A stretch of 64,000 nucleotides of DNA from an uncultured Gammaproteobacteria bacterium. GTDB taxonomy: Bacteria; Pseudomonadota; Gammaproteobacteria; HK1. The translations under genes and the position numbers were made by a program. Location: the NCBI GenBank assembly GCA_958295835.1, contig OY282378.1:2125001-2189000 (forward strand). The letters are read 5' to 3'. How positions within the stretch are numbered: the stretch's first letter is position 1; each line of letters starts with the position of its first letter. Shown in pieces: positions 8,344 through 17,093 of this stretch. The notes under the pieces are model-generated. The model saw only the letters and a list, made by a program, of their open reading frames with translations, ran no database searches and was not told the origin of the DNA.

Positions 8344-10694
8344 CACGACAGCCGGTAGGCGAGACCGATGCGGTAGTCGCTCTCTCCTTGTACGTGTCCC
8401 GCGTCGTGGCTGTAGCCCACCTGCGCAGAGAGGTCCCCCGAAAGCATCGGTTCGTCGTGGCGGACGTTGAACGCGAGCTCCCGTCCCGCAGGAGCGAGCC
8501 CGAACGTCCGGGTCTCGTACACGCGTGCTCCGCCCGGTTTCCGGCTGCTCGGATACTGGAGCTTCCCCCGTCCCGATTCCGCCCGCCATGGTTGGGCGAT
8601 CGAGATCTCCGTGCTTCCTCCCGAGTCGTTGATCCGGGTCAGGCTGGCCTTGGCCGATGAGAACAGCCCTGCGCCTGGTGTGAACATCGCGTTCCTCCGC
8701 GTGTTCGGGTTCGCGTTCCCCATTACCAACTCGGTTTCTCCGTGCCAGTTCTCCATCCCTGCAGGCATGTCCCACTCGTCCTTGCGCTTGACCCACATCG
8801 TGGTCGTGCGTGTGTCGCTGCTGAACGCGCCCTGGGCCCGCCCGCCCTGGATCCCGTCGCCCTCATAGAGGAACCCGGCGCCGAACCCACCCTTCTTCGG
8901 GCTGAAGTCGATCCCGGTTGCTTGTGACCGGCCTGCCAAGACGGTTTCTCCCGATGTCGGCACCACCAGTCGCAGGGAGTGGTGATCGAATGTCTCCTCC
9001 GCGACCAGCGGCCTCCACGAGAGCCCTGCCGGCAGTGCGTTGTCGACCTGCGCCGACTGCTTCGCCGGGATGGGGTTGCCCAGCGGCGATGCGGGTTGGG
9101 TCACGAAGCTCGACAGTGGGAACCAGAACGGCGCGTCGAGCGTGTCGAACGTGGCGATTTCCTGCCCTCGCACCGCGCGGCTCATGCTGTCCCCGTAGCT
9201 CGCTCCGACGGTGATGCTGCTGTCCGATGCCTTACCGGGGTTGCTCGGCAAGCCGGTGCTCACGGACCCTACCGGACTGGTCGCTGCAGCGATGTCGAGC
9301 ACGCCTGCCCCGATCTTGGCCGCGTCGTATCCCGCCGGTTCGTATGCCGTGTCCACCACCCGTCGGCCGACTTCGCGAGGTGTCATCGTGCCCCTGAACC
9401 TCTCCATCACCAGTGCCATTCCTCCCGCCACCATCGGGGACGAGAAGGACGTTCCCCCAGCTGGTCCGTGGCTGGCGGTTGTTCCTGGTATTGCGACATT
9501 CATGACGTACGGTGCGCCCAGGCAGTAATGCTTCCCATGGGTGGCCGGGTTCCAGTTGCTCGGTAGCGTCCCGCATGGGACCGATCCACTATGGAGGCGA
9601 CCGTTGGAGTCGATCCCCACCGCGGCGAAGTGCAACCCGCGAAGTTCCGGGAACCACCACGCCATGCTGGCCGTTGCGCCGGGGAATTGTGGTGGATCGC
9701 TCAGTCCGGCGGGAAGGTTTCCGCCCGCGGTCACGTAGATCACCTTGTCCCCTTCTACTACGTCTGTCTGTAGCATCCTGTCGAAGGACTTCGGCAGGCT
9801 TCTGTTCAGCCAGTCCCACTCTGTGCGGTTCCTCCGGTCGTTGAAGTCACGCCCGGACTCGCTCAGGATGCTGGGCCCGTAGGAACGGTTCACGATGTCT
9901 ACGCTGCCTGCGTACAGCCGCTCCAGATTCGCGTACGCTTCGTCGAAGTCCGTCACGACTTGGGCGTCTGCTCCCAGCACCTCGATGTTTCGGTACAGCG
10001 CTATCCAATTATTCCTTTGCGCTCTCTGCACGTCGACGTCGTCGTCGAGCGGGAAGGCCCAGGGTACGATGGTGGCCTTTGGAGCCACCCCCGTCGTCTT
10101 CCCTGCGATGACGGAAGCCACTCCCGTTCCGTGCGCACGCTTCGTCTTGCTGACGCCCGGGATCCGGTACCACGCTAGGTGCTCGGGACTGCTGGTCACC
10201 TTGATGTAGCGTGGCCGTGCGTCCGTCGGGTACCCGTCCTCGCGGATGGAGCGCAGCACCCGTGGCCGCACCTCGCTCAGGCTGCTGACCTCCAGCACCG
10301 TGCACGGGCTCGTGCAGGGCGATACCGGATTGCTGAAGTCCAGCGGGTGCTCGTAGAGCAGTCGCAACCCGTTGCTCGTGTCCACCTGATCCCTGAGCTC
10401 CGGGGACCGGAAGTCCACGAAGTCGTCTTCCACAGCGATTCGTACTCCTTGCCCCGAGAGTCTTCGTTCGGTGAGTGCTGGTTCTGCTCTCACTTGTGCG
10501 AGGACCGGTTGGGCGCGCAGTCGGTCTTCCCATCGACCTGCAGGTGGTGGTTCCGGCGTCGGCGTTGGCGTCGGCGTTGGCGTCGGCGTTGGCGTTGGCT
10601 CCGATCTCACTCCTGGTCCGCCTCCACCCCCGCATCCTCCGACTAGCATCAATGCCGTGAGTGTCACGGCCGTGGCGATGGTCTTCCTGTTCAT
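8340..10694 (-). CDS. S8 (subtilisin-like) serine peptidase lipoprotein with autotransporter-like C-terminal region
   Basis: This is a 784-residue secreted peptidase. ATG 10694 gives a signal sequence (MNRKTIATAVTLTALMLVGG) ending in a lipobox Cys, followed by a (TP)n spacer that probably extends the enzyme from the membrane. The subtilisin triad appears as Asp in VRIAVEDDFVDF, His in AHGTGVASVIAG and Ser in GGTSFSSPMVAGG. After the peptidase domain (about residues 50-490) a long beta-rich region ends in YRIGLAYRLSW, which resembles the last strand of an autotransporter-type barrel. GGAG precedes the start. The gene and the small lipoprotein fill the space between the 127-bp inverted repeats. 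Likely role: cell-surface proteolysis in host or competitor interaction (inference). Confidence 0.85.
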   Translation of the reverse strand: MNRKTIATAVTLTALMLVGGCGGGGGPGVRSEPTPTPTPTPTPTPTPEPPPAGRWEDRLRAQPVLAQVRAEPALTERRLSGQGVRIAVEDDFVDFRSPELRDQVDTSNGLRLLYEHPLDFSNPVSPCTSPCTVLEVSSLSEVRPRVLRSIREDGYPTDARPRYIKVTSSPEHLAWYRIPGVSKTKRAHGTGVASVIAGKTTGVAPKATIVPWAFPLDDDVDVQRAQRNNWIALYRNIEVLGADAQVVTDFDEAYANLERLYAGSVDIVNRSYGPSILSESGRDFNDRRNRTEWDWLNRSLPKSFDRMLQTDVVEGDKVIYVTAGGNLPAGLSDPPQFPGATASMAWWFPELRGLHFAAVGIDSNGRLHSGSVPCGTLPSNWNPATHGKHYCLGAPYVMNVAIPGTTASHGPAGGTSFSSPMVAGGMALVMERFRGTMTPREVGRRVVDTAYEPAGYDAAKIGAGVLDIAAATSPVGSVSTGLPSNPGKASDSSITVGASYGDSMSRAVRGQEIATFDTLDAPFWFPLSSFVTQPASPLGNPIPAKQSAQVDNALPAGLSWRPLVAEETFDHHSLRLVVPTSGETVLAGRSQATGIDFSPKKGGFGAGFLYEGDGIQGGRAQGAFSSDTRTTTMWVKRKDEWDMPAGMENWHGETELVMGNANPNTRRNAMFTPGAGLFSSAKASLTRINDSGGSTEISIAQPWRAESGRGKLQYPSSRKPGGARVYETRTFGLAPAGRELAFNVRHDEPMLSGDLSAQVGYSHDAGHVQGESDYRIGLAYRLSW
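10550..10602. repeat. hexanucleotide tandem repeat encoding a Thr-Pro spacer
   Basis: A run of alternating GGCGTC/GGCGTT hexamers inside the S8 peptidase gene codes for the (TP)n spacer just after the lipidated cysteine. Hexamer gain or loss would change spacer length without shifting the frame. Confidence 0.8.
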
Positions 10695-11028
10695 TCTCTG
10701 TCTCCGTTGTCCGTTGGATTCACACCCTCCCTTCAGGCTCATCTCTCGTTGGACAAGACTGTTGGTGGTTTTCGTCTCTGCCTTTGTCCATCCTCCCGCG
10801 AGGGAGGACCTGTGGCGGGTTCCCTGCATTCCCGTCTTCGCTTCTTCCCCGTCCCTTTCCCTGTCGACGGGAGTTGTACCGCGCCCGGCTGCGGGAATGC
10901 CTGAGCGAAGACCTCGATCTCGGCATGGCTCGGCCAATTTCATCGGGCATGCCGACAATGGGAATTCAGAGGAGATATCTGCGATGCCAGAAGTGGACCC
11001 CATCGGTTGGACAGGGATCGCGATCCAG

Positions 11029-11155
11029 TAAGGAGATTGATCGAATTAAGGTTTCCAACTTCATTGCGGGTGCAATTCACCGATCCGGTTACCGTGACAC
11101 GCGCTTCGGTGCAGAAACCGCCGTTACCTGGAAACTCTATTTTCGTCACCCTCCT
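11029..11155. repeat. right arm of the 127-bp inverted repeat
   Basis: This is the reverse complement of 6152-6264 joined to 8051-8064. Only a few mismatches were seen by eye. Together the arms enclose the S8 peptidase and the small lipoprotein. No matching direct repeats were found outside the arms, and no third copy was seen in the window. Confidence 0.8.
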
Positions 11156-11177
11156 AAGCGTCTGAAAGCTCTCCGGA

Positions 11178-11798
11178 TCAAGGCCCCACATCCATACCTT
11201 CGATGTTGGACTTCTTCGCCGCATGGCCCAACTCCCGGAGCAAACACCGCATCGCGTCCCACAGCAGGTTGACATCGGTCGGGTAGTGCACATCGGTCTC
11301 GACCACAAACGAATCACAGCGCCCGCGCAACGGCTCGCCAGGCTTTTTTCTTGCGACCGCGTGGCCGCTCTCCACAACCAACCGCCCAATCTCTGACAGA
11401 AGCTCAGGGGTCAACAGATATACATTGTCGATGATCGTCTGCAACTCGTAGGTATCGCCTTGCGAGAACGCACCGTGGCCCAGGAACTCGCGGACCGTTC
11501 GATGTTGGTTCACAAGCTCATGGAGACGGTCGAAGTCACAACCAAGACCCTGTTTGAGGACACCCATCACCAGGACCCGCCACAACTCCATCCCCGGGCG
11601 TCCCACGTTGCGATTGGTGCCCGGCAGAATGTGTTCCTCCAACAGCGAGAAGAGCTTGTCGCGGGTCTGCTTGTGCGAATACAGATGCTGGAGACCCAGG
11701 AGAACCGCTGGAATGTCATCGCGGGATTTGTGGTCAAGCTTGATATCCTCGATCCGTGCTTCACCGAGTGCGAGCTGCGATTTCCGTGTCTGTCTCAT
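11178..11798 (-). pseudogene. truncated ISNCY transposase (N-terminal 200 residues)
   Basis: From ATG 11798 the frame matches the intact transposase at 6475-7899 almost residue for residue up to HAAKKSNI, then runs into unrelated codons (EGMDVGP) and stops. The second and third catalytic acidic residues are lost, so it cannot be active. The homologous DNA runs from about 11205 to the IS end at 11943. Confidence 0.85.
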
Positions 11799-11943
11799 GG
11801 ATGTCCGTCGTGCGAAGATTGCTGACAATGGGCGGATTGGGGAGGAAATTCCTGCATAAGCTACCTGACATGGAAAATCTTCGCAACCTCGAATCGCCAT
11901 TTATTCTTTGGATTCAAGTAGATATCTATTTTCTGGCAAGCAC
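11205..11943 (-). mobile_element. partial second copy of the ISNCY element
   Basis: This copy corresponds to about 7306-8044 of the intact copy, with a handful of base differences. Its outer end is intact (GTGCTTGCCAGAAAA read on the minus strand), while the other end is missing at about 11205. Its terminal base supplies part of the stop codon of the neighbouring AlbA_2 gene (11943-11945). Confidence 0.82.
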
Positions 11944-13196
11944 TAGCTAACGTAATTATTTGAATTAAAGTTACTTCTTCTCCACAACGTCAGCCGAAGT
12001 TCGTCGCCGAACAAGGCATACTCGGGGCGACGGCCGGAGTGGGCCTCTCCCTCCCGCAGGATCTTCCGCACGCCTTCTCCCCTCGATTCCAGGAACACCT
12101 GCCCGGTGCGCTTGCTCCGAATCCTCGACAGGAAGTTTACCAGAAGCTGGTTGCGGGTGAAGGTGCGGTAGGGCATGTCGTCGAGGGTCAGGGTGTTGGG
12201 GAGCTTGCCGGGGCTGTAGAGCTCCAGGCGGTCGGCGAACAGGAAGAGGCGGATCTTCGAGCCGGAGATGGCGTAGTCGCGGTGGGCGACGGCGTTGACG
12301 ATGGCTTCGTCGACGACATCGAGATCGTAGAGGGCGCCATCGTCGCCGCTTGGCTGGTGACCCGACGGCGTCTGCATGAAGCGGGCGACGAAGCCGATGC
12401 CGGCGTCGATCTGGTCGGAGACGGGGCCGGCGAGCCGTTCCGCGTGGATGAGATCGTCGGAGGACAAGCGGGTTCCCCGGTAGCACGCGGCTTCGATGGA
12501 CCCGGAGGGAAGGAACTCGGTCGGCTCCGTTCCGAAGACCAGCAGGCCGGCGACGGTCGGGCGGTCCTCTCCATCTTCGTCCCTGTACGTCACCCGGGTG
12601 TTCCGTAACAGGTCGAGCCAGGGGATGGTCGGCGATCGTCCGAAGAACGCTTCGAGTCGGTGGCGGTTGAGGTCATCCACGGCCGCGGCGAGGACGGGCT
12701 GTTCGTCGAATACGTACTCGCGGCCTCGCTGCTGGAACAGCCGGACAAGTTCCGGGGGCGTGAGGTCCCGTTTCGTGGACCCGAGCCGCGCGTAGTAACG
12801 CCCCCCGGACGTGCGATGCACATACAGTCCACGCGGAACCTCCGCCATGAGAACACGTCGATCGTCTCCACCATCGCCCGGGAGAAGTGCCTTGCGGACG
12901 ATCGGCCGAATCGGCGGATCGCAGTTGTGGGTTGCGACGTTGAGCACCCAATGTTCGACCGCATCGATTCGTGCAGGCGGGATGCCGCGCACCACGCCCG
13001 AATCGTCAACGCCGAGGAATACGACGCCGCCCTCGGCATTCGCGAACGCAACCAGCTCACCGGCCATCTCCTCGGTGTTGGGGGAGACTACGCCTCGATT
13101 CCCGAAGCGCACTTCCTTGAACTCGGCGCGGCCGTCTTCTCCGGCTCGGAGTTGATCCAGTATCTGATCTCTGCTCTCGAACATCGTTCTGTTCAC
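11943..13196 (-). CDS. Schlafen AlbA_2 / HATPase_c_4-type ATP-binding protein
   Basis: A protein of about 417 residues. The N-terminal part (AEFKEVRFGNRG...ELVAFANAEGGVVFLGVDD) is the Schlafen AlbA_2 nucleic-acid-binding fold. The second half (DEAIVNAVAHRDYAISGSKI followed by FADRLELYSPGKLP) is the C-terminal ATPase-like domain common in this family. Start is GTG 13196, or ATG 13184 if four codons shorter. It follows res and the 55-aa ORF on the same strand with almost no gap, so it probably belongs to the restriction operon. The last residues (SNFNSNNYVS) and the stop run into the end of the truncated IS, so the original C-terminus has been replaced. Family members are often regulators or defence proteins. 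Confidence 0.85.
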   Translation of the reverse strand: MNRTMFESRDQILDQLRAGEDGRAEFKEVRFGNRGVVSPNTEEMAGELVAFANAEGGVVFLGVDDSGVVRGIPPARIDAVEHWVLNVATHNCDPPIRPIVRKALLPGDGGDDRRVLMAEVPRGLYVHRTSGGRYYARLGSTKRDLTPPELVRLFQQRGREYVFDEQPVLAAAVDDLNRHRLEAFFGRSPTIPWLDLLRNTRVTYRDEDGEDRPTVAGLLVFGTEPTEFLPSGSIEAACYRGTRLSSDDLIHAERLAGPVSDQIDAGIGFVARFMQTPSGHQPSGDDGALYDLDVVDEAIVNAVAHRDYAISGSKIRLFLFADRLELYSPGKLPNTLTLDDMPYRTFTRNQLLVNFLSRIRSKRTGQVFLESRGEGVRKILREGEAHSGRRPEYALFGDELRLTLWRRSNFNSNNYVS

Positions 13197-13209
13197 CGAC
13201 GAAGGATGT

Positions 13210-13377
13210 TCAGCCTTCCGGGCCAGGGCGGACGGCCGGCTTGGCGTCCACGCTTCGGGTCGTGGCCATATGTTCCGTCATCCCGGCACTCTGCGCATCG
13301 GCTCTCGGCCCCGACATTGAACCGGGGCCGGGGCCGTCCGCCGCCGCAAGAATGTCGTGGATGTCGTTCGGTTTCAT
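13210..13377 (-). CDS. 55-residue ORF overlapping the res stop, partial repeat of the res C-terminus
   Basis: An ATG at 13377 overlaps the res stop codon in an ATGA. The encoded N-terminus (MKPNDIHDILAAADGPGPGS) resembles the end of Res (KPSDVHDVLAAAAAGTNG), and the DNA shows the same imperfect duplication (13350-13377 against about 13466-13494). It could be a small coupled protein or an untranslated leftover of a tandem duplication of the 3' end of res. No domain is recognised. Confidence 0.35.
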   Translation of the reverse strand: MKPNDIHDILAAADGPGPGSMSGPRADAQSAGMTEHMATTRSVDAKPAVRPGPEG

Positions 13378-16300
13378 CGACATGTCCCGGTGCCTTGCGT
13401 ATCGGCTCCCCGCCCGACCGCCGGACCAACGCCAGCACCACGGCCGTTCGTCCCCGCTGCCGCCGCCGCAAGAACGTCATGCACGTCGCTCGGCTTCCTC
13501 GACACCGCCCACCTCCAGCGGCCGAAGCCGCCGTGGGCGTTGACGGCGGCGGCCCATTCATCGAGGAAGCGCCGCTTGGTGTGGTCCCGATCGCGTTCCC
13601 TTCCCTTGACCTCCAGGACCAGCATGTCGCCGCAGCCAAGCCGGATGAGGAAGTCCGGGCGGTACTTGTGGACGACGCCGGCGTGGACGTAGAAGACCTC
13701 GAAGCCGAGATGGTCGTTCTTCACCCAGGCATCCACCAGGGGGCTGTGGTCCAGGGCATGGGCTTCCGATGCCTCCCAGGTGCTGTCGTGGACGCAGAAG
13801 TTGATGTGGCTACGCGCGGTGCGGTCGCACGGGCGGCCGGTGTACCAGGTCACCATGTCGCCGGTGGAGCGGATGGGGCGGTCGCGGTCGAAGACGGGCG
13901 TGAGTCTTTCGGTGTTCTCGAAGCGGATCGCTTGCCAGATGTGCTGCACCACCCTGGTCATGTTCAGCGCCAGCATGAGCCGCCGCTTCAGGTCGTCCTG
14001 CGCGAACAGGCGCGGCTCGATGACGATCCGGTCGGAGCGGACGAACTGTTCGACCAGCCGGACGAGCTGGGCGAGCAGAACCTCGCGGCTTCCGCTTCCG
14101 CTCCCGTCCCCGCCCCAATCCGTCTGCATCCCGTCGTACACGTCCCGCGCGGTCTCGAAGACGATGCGCTGGGTGCGGAACTCCCGCGCCAAGCGTTCCA
14201 GGTCGATGGCCGCCAGCATGGTCATGTCCGGCTTGCCCTCCACGACGGGCGCCAGCTCAGCGATCCGGGCGGTCTGGCCGGCGTCGAGGATCAGCGGCTC
14301 CACCTTCTCCCAATCGAGGGTCAGGCGCGGGCGGAACACGCGGTCGATGCGGATGACGTTCGGCCAGCGGATTTCGAACGCGGCCTTGTCTCTGTCGGGT
14401 TCGACGGCGGTCTTCGGCTCGGGCGGCGGTGGCGGGCCGTTCTCTCCCCCTTCGTGCGGCAGAAAGGTGAAGGGCACGCCGAAGACGTTGACGTATTCCG
14501 GCTCGAACAGGCCGGTGTCCGGGGCCACTTCGTAGGCGGTGCGCCGCAGGCCGCGGCCGACCACCTGCTCGCACAGCAACTGGCTGGCGAAGGCGCGCAG
14601 GCCCATGATGTGGGTCACGGTCTTGGCGTCCCATCCTTCGGAGAGCATGCCGACCGAGATCACGTTCCGGATCCGTCCGCCGGGCTGGCCGGGGCGGCCC
14701 ACGGTGTCCACCTGCCGGCGCAGGAGCTCGGCCCGCTGCTTCGCGTTGAGCTTGCGGGGCCGGGCGCCGGTCCCGCCGCCGGTTTCGGCTCCGGCTCCCA
14801 TTCCGGCTCTGCCACCAGCTCCGGCTACGGCTCCCGCTCCGGCTACGGCACCAGTTCCGGTCCCGCCGCTGGCTCCGATTTCGACTCCCGCTCCGGTTCC
14901 GACTCCGCCGCCAACTCCGATTCCGGTCCCGACTCCGCCGCCGTCGTCCCCGCCCCCGCCCGTGACGATGGGCTCCACCGCGTCCTGGGCCTCGGCCTCG
15001 CTCAGCACCTTGGAGTCGATGTGCAGCGTCCGCGCCGGGTCGCAAAGCTCGTCGATATGCACCCGCCGGGTGTCGAAGGCGTGCTTGACGCGCGCCGCGG
15101 TCTCGGTGCGGTTGGCCACGGTGATCATCGCCGGCGGGGTCTCGAACCCCGCGGCGGCCCATCGCCTGGCGGTCTCGCGCCAGTCGTATCCGAGCAGGTA
15201 GTAGCCGTTCAGCACCAGATCGGGGAGCGGCTCCTCGGCTCCGGCCCGGCGGTTCAGGTCGTCCTTGACCTCCGGGTCGTTGTAGATGTGGTACAGGCGC
15301 GACTTCCAGGTTCCGGCATCGGGCATGGCGTCGTCCCGGACCACCACCCGCGGCGTCTTGACGAGGCCGGCCTCGATGGCGTCGTTCAGGCCGAAGTCGC
15401 TCACGATCCAGTCGAACAGCGTCTCCTCCGAGCTCCTCCGGCCGGACGGGGTGAAGGGCGTCGCGGAGAAGTCGTAGCAGCGGAGGATGCCGCGCGCCCG
15501 GTCGATGCGGTCGAGCCCGCCCACCCACTTGGTCGCCTCCTCGACCTCGGCCTTGTCGATGCCCGCGACGCCGGATTGCTCCTGAACACGCCAAGCGTGA
15601 TGCGCTTCGTCGTTGATGACCAGGAGGTCGCGGGCCTTCGCCATGTCGCCGAGCACGTCGCGGACGTAGGCTTCGTCGCTCCGGGCGCCGCGCTTGTCCA
15701 CGCTCCGCCGGCGGGCCACCTTTTCCTCTCCCTCCCAGTTGAGCGCGTGCCAGTTGCGGACGACCACCCTGCCGCGCCGGAGCCTGTCCAGCATCGCCGA
15801 GGGCACGACGTGGAACGCCTCGTAGTAATTCTCCGGGTGCGAGGGTTCGAGCACCGCCAGACGGCTCTTGACGGTGAGGCCGGGGGCGACGACCAGGACG
15901 TTCCGGGAAAAGCGGCGGTCCCGCGGATGGGCGACCTTGTTCAGGACGTGCCAGGCGACGACCATCGCCATGACGACGGTCTTGCCGGCCCCCGTCGCCA
16001 TCTTGGCGCAGACGCGCTCGAAGCCGCCCCCGTCGGAGGGGATCTCGACGCCCGTCTTCTCGGCGGCGGGCGCCTCGCTCAGCCAGATCAGCGTTTCGAC
16101 CGCTTCGATCTGGCAGAAGAAGAAGCGCCGGGTCTCGAATTCCTCCGGGTCGTTCCAGTATTGGAGCAGGCGCCGGGTGACTGCGGAGGCGCCGGGCCAG
16201 CCGGCCTCGCGCCACGCCTTGACCCGCGGGCGGATGCCGTTGACCAGAAGGATTTCGACGAAGACGCCAGGGTCGTCGAAGGCGCGGGAGTCTTCGGAAG

Positions 16301-16433
16301 CGACGACGTATCCGGCGGGGCGGCGGCCCGGCACGAGGTCGAACAGGCGCGTCGTGCGGTCGTAGCGCCAGTGGTGCGCCGGCTCCTCGTAGGGCGAGTT
16401 GACGATGAGCCGGTCGATGGTGGACTGCGCCAT
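13374..16433 (-). CDS. res: type III-like restriction enzyme Res subunit (SF2 helicase plus PD-(D/E)XK nuclease)
   Basis: This 1019-residue protein is a DEAD-type motor joined to a nuclease and would cut unmodified DNA together with the methyltransferase at 25691-28288. Motifs in order are Walker A MATGAGKTVV (about residue 145), INDEAHHAW (DEAH box), DFSATPF (motif III), VISVGMLSEGWD, and QVVGRGLRR (motif VI). Near the C-terminus RPDFLIR...MLVLEVKG is a PD-ExK nuclease site. A Gly/Ala/Thr-rich insert of about 70 residues, made of hexamer repeats, lies between the helicase halves. ATG 16433 overlaps the stop of the HEPN remnant (TGATG), pointing to translational coupling in an MNT-HEPN-res operon. 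A GTG one codon earlier is possible. The family is related to BPTD_3080-like restriction enzymes. Confidence 0.88.
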   Translation of the reverse strand: MAQSTIDRLIVNSPYEEPAHHWRYDRTTRLFDLVPGRRPAGYVVASEDSRAFDDPGVFVEILLVNGIRPRVKAWREAGWPGASAVTRRLLQYWNDPEEFETRRFFFCQIEAVETLIWLSEAPAAEKTGVEIPSDGGGFERVCAKMATGAGKTVVMAMVVAWHVLNKVAHPRDRRFSRNVLVVAPGLTVKSRLAVLEPSHPENYYEAFHVVPSAMLDRLRRGRVVVRNWHALNWEGEEKVARRRSVDKRGARSDEAYVRDVLGDMAKARDLLVINDEAHHAWRVQEQSGVAGIDKAEVEEATKWVGGLDRIDRARGILRCYDFSATPFTPSGRRSSEETLFDWIVSDFGLNDAIEAGLVKTPRVVVRDDAMPDAGTWKSRLYHIYNDPEVKDDLNRRAGAEEPLPDLVLNGYYLLGYDWRETARRWAAAGFETPPAMITVANRTETAARVKHAFDTRRVHIDELCDPARTLHIDSKVLSEAEAQDAVEPIVTGGGGDDGGGVGTGIGVGGGVGTGAGVEIGASGGTGTGAVAGAGAVAGAGGRAGMGAGAETGGGTGARPRKLNAKQRAELLRRQVDTVGRPGQPGGRIRNVISVGMLSEGWDAKTVTHIMGLRAFASQLLCEQVVGRGLRRTAYEVAPDTGLFEPEYVNVFGVPFTFLPHEGGENGPPPPPEPKTAVEPDRDKAAFEIRWPNVIRIDRVFRPRLTLDWEKVEPLILDAGQTARIAELAPVVEGKPDMTMLAAIDLERLAREFRTQRIVFETARDVYDGMQTDWGGDGSGSGSREVLLAQLVRLVEQFVRSDRIVIEPRLFAQDDLKRRLMLALNMTRVVQHIWQAIRFENTERLTPVFDRDRPIRSTGDMVTWYTGRPCDRTARSHINFCVHDSTWEASEAHALDHSPLVDAWVKNDHLGFEVFYVHAGVVHKYRPDFLIRLGCGDMLVLEVKGRERDRDHTKRRFLDEWAAAVNAHGGFGRWRWAVSRKPSDVHDVLAAAAAGTNGRGAGVGPAVGRGADTQGTGTCR
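14755..14965. repeat. hexamer-rich low-complexity tract inside res
   Basis: Irregular GGCTCC/GGCTAC/GGTTCC-type hexamers on the plus strand encode, on the minus strand, a Gly/Ala/Thr/Val-rich stretch of about 70 residues between helicase lobes. The frame stays open throughout. It looks like an expanded linker rather than a folded domain. Confidence 0.7.
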
Positions 16434-16725
16434 CACTCGGGCTCCGGGGGAACCGCCGGTTCGAGCTGCGCGATCAGTGGGGGCAGGTCGTTCTGCACGG
16501 TCTGCCGGACCCTATCGAGCCGGATGGCAAAATAGCCGTGAACGAGACGGTTGCGCATTCCGACGACCTCCGTTCCAGGGGATGTCCGGATGCCCAGATT
16601 TTGTCTCCTCGCCGACCCGTGACGCCGCCTCCCCGATGGTTTCGACGGACTTCGGAATGGCCAACCGATGCAGGTCCCGTCGCAGGTCAGGCCAGGGGCG
16701 TAGCTCCGAAACTGACACGTCACCC
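16433..16725 (-). pseudogene. decayed HEPN (DUF86) RNase gene, frameshifted duplicate
   Basis: Two minus-strand frames together resemble the intact HEPN gene at 17587-17928. One encodes KSVETIGEAASRVGEETK and HPDIPW, then the match moves to another frame with VGMRNRLVHGYFAIRL and NDLPPLIAQLEPAVPPEPE. The N-terminal third is gone. The RNxxxH motif survives, but the frameshift separates it from the rest. The stop overlaps the res ATG as in the intact copy, so this is the left copy of a segmental duplication. Confidence 0.82.
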
Positions 16726-16785
16726 GCTCCCCGTGCAACACCTTGGTCCCGACAACGTTTTGTTTCTCTTTGAGTTAATTGAACG

Positions 16786-16814
16786 TTGACACCTTCTTCT
16801 CATAGTGAAAAATA
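16786..16814 (+). promoter_or_regulatory. possible promoter of the RelE/XRE pair
   Basis: A perfect TTGACA (16786-16791) is followed 17 bp later by an A-rich AAAATA. Transcription would begin very near the GTG at 16821. The region is markedly more AT-rich than its surroundings, as expected for a self-regulated toxin-antitoxin promoter. Confidence 0.3.
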
Positions 16815-16820
16815 ACCTCC

Positions 16821-17093
16821 GTGAGCTACTCGATCAACTACTCGATTTCAGCGGCGCGGCGGGTTAATCGGCTTGACGCGAAGACGCGCGGCCGTATCCG
16901 CGCCAAGGTCGCATTGGTTGCCGAAGATCCAACGGCGCCGAATCGCAACCTCGACCATCTGACCGGCATGGACGGCTACAGGCTGCGTGTCGGCGATTGG
17001 CGAGTGATCTTCGAGTTGGACCACGAAACCCGGGCGTTGAACGTGCGGGCGGTCCGGGAACGGGGCAGTGCGTACCAGAGGAGAGACAAGTGA
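16821..17093 (+). CDS. RelE/ParE-family toxin
   Basis: This 90-residue protein fits the RelE fold: SAARRVNRLDAKTRGRI, then the core GYRLRVGDWRVIFELDHE and LNVRAVRERG. RelE toxins generally cut mRNA on the ribosome; the subfamily here is uncertain. Start is GTG 16821. Its stop overlaps the antitoxin start (GTGA), so the order is toxin first, as in HigBA-type pairs. It is the only transcription unit on the plus strand inside the minus-strand defence island and lies between two copies of a duplicated segment. Confidence 0.85.
   Translation: MSYSINYSISAARRVNRLDAKTRGRIRAKVALVAEDPTAPNRNLDHLTGMDGYRLRVGDWRVIFELDHETRALNVRAVRERGSAYQRRDK

Noticed and set aside
10550-10602. Short regular repeats that could suggest a CRISPR array
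   Set aside because: They are hexamers without spacers and encode a Thr-Pro spacer in frame.
8066-11028. Possibility that the peptidase cassette is an integron-type gene cassette
   Set aside because: The 127-bp arms are inverted rather than direct and lack attC-like core sites, and no integrase is present.
14257-16215. 652-residue minus-strand frame within res
   Set aside because: Out of frame with the helicase motifs and extremely Arg/Gly/Pro-rich, a shadow of the GC-rich gene.
12660-16535. 1291-residue plus-strand open frame
   Set aside because: It runs antisense to the AlbA_2 and res genes, whose motifs are clear on the other strand; no family resemblance.
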